A DNA stretch of 64,000 nucleotides from Metridium senile. Lineage: Eukaryota; Cnidaria; Anthozoa; Actiniaria; Metridiidae. A program made the position numbers and the translations under genes. Within the stretch, counting starts at the first letter, position 1. Each line of letters opens with the position of its first letter. Location: contig OX459096.1 of the NCBI GenBank assembly GCA_949775045.1, forward strand, positions 40,148,158 to 40,212,157. The letters are read 5' to 3'. The notes under the pieces are model-generated. The model worked only from the letters and a program-made list of their open reading frames with translations, searched no databases and had not been told where the DNA came from. Positions 60,200 to 64,000 of the stretch are shown here, in pieces.

Positions 60200-61289
60200 T
60201 ATAATATTGTGCAAACTGTTCGAAAAATTCCCCCAGTGGTATTATTGCAGTCTTTGCACCATTTAATTTGATTAGTCCTACATATACAGGAATTAATTAT
60301 ACTACAATAAATATTAGTCATGTAGATGGAGTACATTATGTTTTAACTTTTGCACTTGATAATTATTCTTTAACATCTATAAATGAATCTGATGATTGCA
60401 GTGATAACATAAGCTCTCATATGAATTATATTGCTGGGAGTAAACCATGTTTTCTTATTGCAGCATACACAATATGTTTCTGTGTTATAACATCGTGTGG
60501 ATATTGGAATTATGTAACATTCGATGCCATCAATGAGCATGCTAAGCTGTATAATATTTGTAATAGTTTTAAAGATATGATATCATTATTGACCTAGAAT
60601 GCACATAATTTAAGTCTACTGAACATCAAGTAGTTCTTCAAATAAAACATTTCTCAAGAAGTCAGTGCATTATAGAAAATATTAATATCAAACAACCGGT
60701 TTCATGCTTTCTCTGGTTATTCTATAACCTGTATTATTCAACAAAATAGAACAACTTACAACATTACTGATGGCAACTGTCTTATTAAAACATTTTGTGA
60801 CATAAAAGAACAAAGCTCCCAATGTGATGCAAAATATGTACTATATTTTCTTTCTACTTCTCAAATATCCAGTGATAAGGAAAGACAATACTCTAATGAA
60901 ATTTGAATTAAACAAACAGAAGATGCAAATTAACAATAAAAAAGGGAGATGTAGTTCAAATATGGAACCCAAAAAGAAAAAAATAAGGTTGCAAGTGACA
61001 GTAAAATCATACGGGGGAGTGTAGCTCAGGTCTCGAGTATAGTATTTCATCCCTTATGCAGCTAAGAATCCAAGTATTCCAGTAGCACTAGTTTCATTCT
61101 AGTTTCATTTCTAGTTTCATATTCTTTTAGCTTCAGCAACTTCATAACATTGTACACAAATTGTGTGCGTTCAGTGACAACTTTCTTAAATGCATTTCTG
61201 CCATTCAAATCTGTAAACTAGTTTCAGCTGTCCCAAGCTCATCACCTTGCATCCAGGGCACGAGTGCACGCTACGTAGAGCGTCTAGTT
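60200..61289. other. Stretch with one unassigned open frame
   Basis: A plus-strand frame (60268-60597, 109 codons) reads VDGVHYVLTFALDNYSL...PCFLIAAYTICFCV...YVTFDA. It looks more protein-like than its surroundings and might be a remnant of a transposon-borne protease-like domain. The resemblance is too weak to name. Confidence 0.25.
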
Positions 61290-63236
61290 GTATGGTAATT
61301 CATGAAGACTTTGAAGCGTTTTTATCCAACCTTCACGCTTTATTTTTCAATTCTAATGCAACATATCTTGAAAATTAGCCCTCAAAGAATATAATTTATA
61401 AGTAAGTAACATTTTTAGCCGTTTTAACTACAAAGTCTTCATGAATTCCCATACAATTACACGGCCTGTGGCGGCTTGTCATGGTTTCGTGAGCCCAACC
61501 CAGAATGCATTGTGCGCGGCGTTGCAATCTGAAACTACAGAAGCACGTATGACTAGAATACAAATAAAACAAAAAGCTTAACGATTTAGTAAGAGAGGAA
61601 ATACCCACTCATCTCGTAAAAGATATTCAAAATATCTGAATGTGTGATTTTCATGGTCAACTAAATTAGTCTTTCATGCGGTACATGCTGTGACCATTGC
61701 ATGGTTCTATGATATGATATTTTTATTTCTGAAAGACTGATCACGTTACAATCTACACAAACCATCTTCGTTCTATCTACGATATTTATTATTTACACTA
61801 ATAATATAAAATTACATATTTACAATAATTAATATTGTTTTTTTTGTTGGTTTTAATATACAAAACTATAAAATTATGTTACGTTTCTGTAAGAACAAAT
61901 GTTTTTTCAAAAAATCAACTACAATGTTATGAAAACCTTTTTATAAAACTATAATCAAGGTATTCTTAAACAGCAGTTAAAGTGTTTTAAAGGGTTAAAA
62001 CCCTTCGCAGCTGTTAGCCCATCTATGTGGATTGATTTTTCAGTCAAGATGAGCTCATGTGTTAATCACTATTTAAAAAACTCACAGCTAGCTGTATTAG
62101 TGCAGTGAAGGGTTTTTCATACTTGATAAAATATGCTGTAGGTTTTATAAATGGCTACATAAACTACAACCTACATTTCCTGTTTTTTTTTTAAATATCC
62201 AGAATTTATGATTAAACTTTACAAAAATGAAGATAAATCTGTATCGGATATAAAAATACTTCTCAAGGTTATGCGTTTTCTTCATGAATAGTTCCATGCG
62301 CCATATCTTGAGGTAGCCGGGTCTTTGCATTGAAGTGAGACGAACGTTGAGCTTGCAATGAGACCTTTTAACACATCGCGGGGACAATCATTCACGTGCA
62401 TGTCATCATATATCATTGTAAGCTAGCTCAACGTTCGTCTCCCTTAGATGCAATTCGCAAATGCCAAATCTACCTTTCAAGATGGCGCAGGGAACTGTGA
62501 AGGGGACTTCAGTGAAAATGTTTAAAATGACTTTTTAGGCTTTTAGGGCTTTTTGGTTAACTGTCCGCGGTCTTATTATTCCTGTATGGTTATTCAAGAA
62601 GAGGTCTTTGTTCTTGGCTTCTTTCTTCTTGATTTTCGGGGTTATCCACAACTGGAATTGGTAAATTCACTGGTGGTGGTCCTGGACGAGGTCTATTCTT
62701 TATGGCAATAACAATAATTACTGCCAATACAACTGCACCAGAAATACTCCCACCAAGTATCAACCAATTGATTTCTGAAAGGTACAATGCAATAATTATT
62801 AGAGTGGCTCAAAATGCTATCATGACTAAAGAATGTATTTTGTAAACGTTTTTGCATTCAAAGTCAGGCAAACTTGTAACAGTCTGGAAAAAATGCATCA
62901 AAACGCTTTGCCTGTATTTTCAGTTAGCAATTTTATTACAGTGTAAGATAACCATAGGCACCCAAAAATATTGGAATATAAATTTTTAGTTAACCGCCGG
63001 AATCAGGAACAACCCTATATAACCGAATTAAGAAGTTCGGCTGATCGTAACAATTGGAAACATTGTCAAGCTTTATAACATGTTATTACTGCGGTTTTCA
63101 TCTTTCTGCAAACTCACACATTGGAACGGCTAATGTGAAAGACGATTTTTATCTTTTATATTTTTCAGTGACTCGGCAGCCAAAAACGTATTTCGTAGAA
63201 AGTCGAAAACCGCTTAGCCTGCTGTGCAGACTCTTT
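61290..63236. repeat. Segmental duplication, copy 2
   Basis: Partner of 22398-24357, including the gene D exon and the internal 23.45-kb-type hairpin. Only scattered substitutions and small indels separate the copies. Similarity stops just after GCAGACTCTTTTT, where copy 1 has the hairpin arm. Confidence 0.85.
62590..62774 (-). CDS. MRH-like protein gene D, last exon
   Basis: This exon encodes a helix (NWLILGGSISGAVVLAVIIVIAI), a Pro-rich juxtamembrane segment and a tail ending EQRPLLE. It differs from gene B exon 6 at only a few residues (for example NPENQEERSQ in place of NPEDQEQRRQ) and has the same length, 185 bp. It lies inside a duplicated block of about 2 kb. Upstream exons would lie to the right; none is visible before 64000. 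It could be a working gene continuing beyond the window or an isolated duplicate exon. Confidence 0.55.
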
Positions 63237-64000
63237 TTAACTCGTGGATCGAAGATCTTCGAGTTATTGGGATGGGACTTTTAAACCGGAAGTGTCACTC
63301 ACTCACTCGCTCACTCGACCGTCAGTGTAAACTTTTGAGCCCCAAGATTTTTGTCATCGTACCTCACTATATGCATTAACATCATCTTTAAAACCAACCA
63401 CTCTCCCAATTGGGTTTCCTGTGTAATGACGTAATCAAGACTACCCCTCCCCCACTTTGGGCTTCCTGTGTAAATACGTCAGGACCTACCTCAACAAATA
63501 CACCACAGGAACCCCACCCGCGTGTAAGGTTTAAAATTTATACCCCAAATAATCGCTCTAACCTCCCATGTGGGACACTGTGGCTTTTAACAAGCAATTT
63601 TTCGTCAAAGTCGCGCGGTGTTGAAGAGGGAGGTATTTTGACAAGGTATGAAACTCGGTCACGTGACAAATTTAGTTTCGCGCGTAGTAAATCAGCCATG
63701 GGAGAAAATTTAGATTTTTCTTCGAATATATAAACTTTACTTTGCTCTTCAACTACAGTAAAAAGTATGATAATCTCCGACCTCAGCAAAGGGGTCAAAA
63801 TTAATTTATAAAAAGGGCAGCATGGAACCGAAGTTTTCCAAGCTTGAAAAAAGCTCAACTTTATTTTGTGAACACTTACTTAGTTATAGCGGTTCCAACA
63901 CTAAGAATAGAAAATACGTTTTGAAAGTGTGAAGCGTTTACAATTGTATTTTATAAGCTATATATTGCCGAAAAACTTTAGCTAAAACACAACATTTACG
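63237..64000. other. Dispersed-repeat region at the window end
   Basis: Contains ACTCACTCGCTCACTC, two GGGTTTCCTGTGTAA / GGGCTTCCTGTGTAA motifs (63413 and 63459) and a block at 63600-63715 homologous to 31310-31560 without the palindromic insertion. No gene recognised. Confidence 0.45.

Overview
This window is AT-rich animal genomic DNA: GT-AG introns, small exons, many MITEs, and several metazoan transposon classes side by side (an APE-type LINE with a 2A-like motif, a Penelope-like element, a DIRS-type tyrosine-recombinase retroelement, PIF/Harbinger, THAP-DDE). It suggests an early-branching invertebrate such as a cnidarian or sponge; I cannot fix the species. No bacterial-type gene, rRNA, true tRNA gene or CRISPR array was seen.

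Host genes. The recognisable host content is a tandem family on the minus strand, named here A to E. Reading along that strand the order is D (last exon at 62.6 kb), C (exons 3-6, 56.2-54.2 kb), B (exons 2-6, 27.4-23.7 kb), A (complete, 19.8-12.9 kb) and E (first exon, 5.5 kb). Gene A rebuilds as six exons whose lengths sum to 870 bp with no stop, giving 289 aa. The product is a signal peptide, a Cys-rich ectodomain resembling a mannose-6-phosphate-receptor-homology (MRH/Atg27-like) domain, one membrane helix, and a short tail ending in an acidic dileucine-type signal (ExxPLL or ExxPLI). Exon phases are the same in A, B and C. Exon 1 of A and of E both have a perfect kappa-B-type site about 45-65 bp upstream of the ATG. 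A roughly 2-kb block holding the last exon is duplicated almost unchanged (22.4-24.36 kb and 61.29-63.24 kb).

Mobile layer. 0-5 kb: hAT-like and hairpin MITEs. 6-11.3 kb: a CR1/L2-like LINE split by a 1.4-kb foldback transposon with a 9-bp target-site duplication (TSD). 19.9-21.2 kb: a 1.3-kb palindromic element whose empty site survives in a paralogous repeat at 11.66 kb. 27.7-28.8 kb: a decayed THAP-DDE transposon. 31.3 kb: a 108-bp perfect palindrome flanked by a 9-bp TSD. 32.9-33.9 kb: a Harbinger deletion derivative. 36 kb: a tRNA-derived SINE. 37.03-54.02 kb: a 17-kb unit with about 190-bp terminal inverted repeats (TIRs, starting TAGCCTGCG) and a 9-bp TSD. It carries RecQ-like helicase fragments, a DIRS element inserted into one of them, a truncated second DIRS copy and several MITEs. 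57-59.1 kb: a Penelope-like element with a GIY-YIG domain and a hammerhead ribozyme, next to a 200-bp assembly gap.

Most novel points: (1) the MRH-like receptor cluster with lysosome-type tail signals and kappa-B promoter sites; (2) a transposon group sharing TAGCC/TACCC ends and 9-bp TSDs, ranging from 60 bp to 17 kb.
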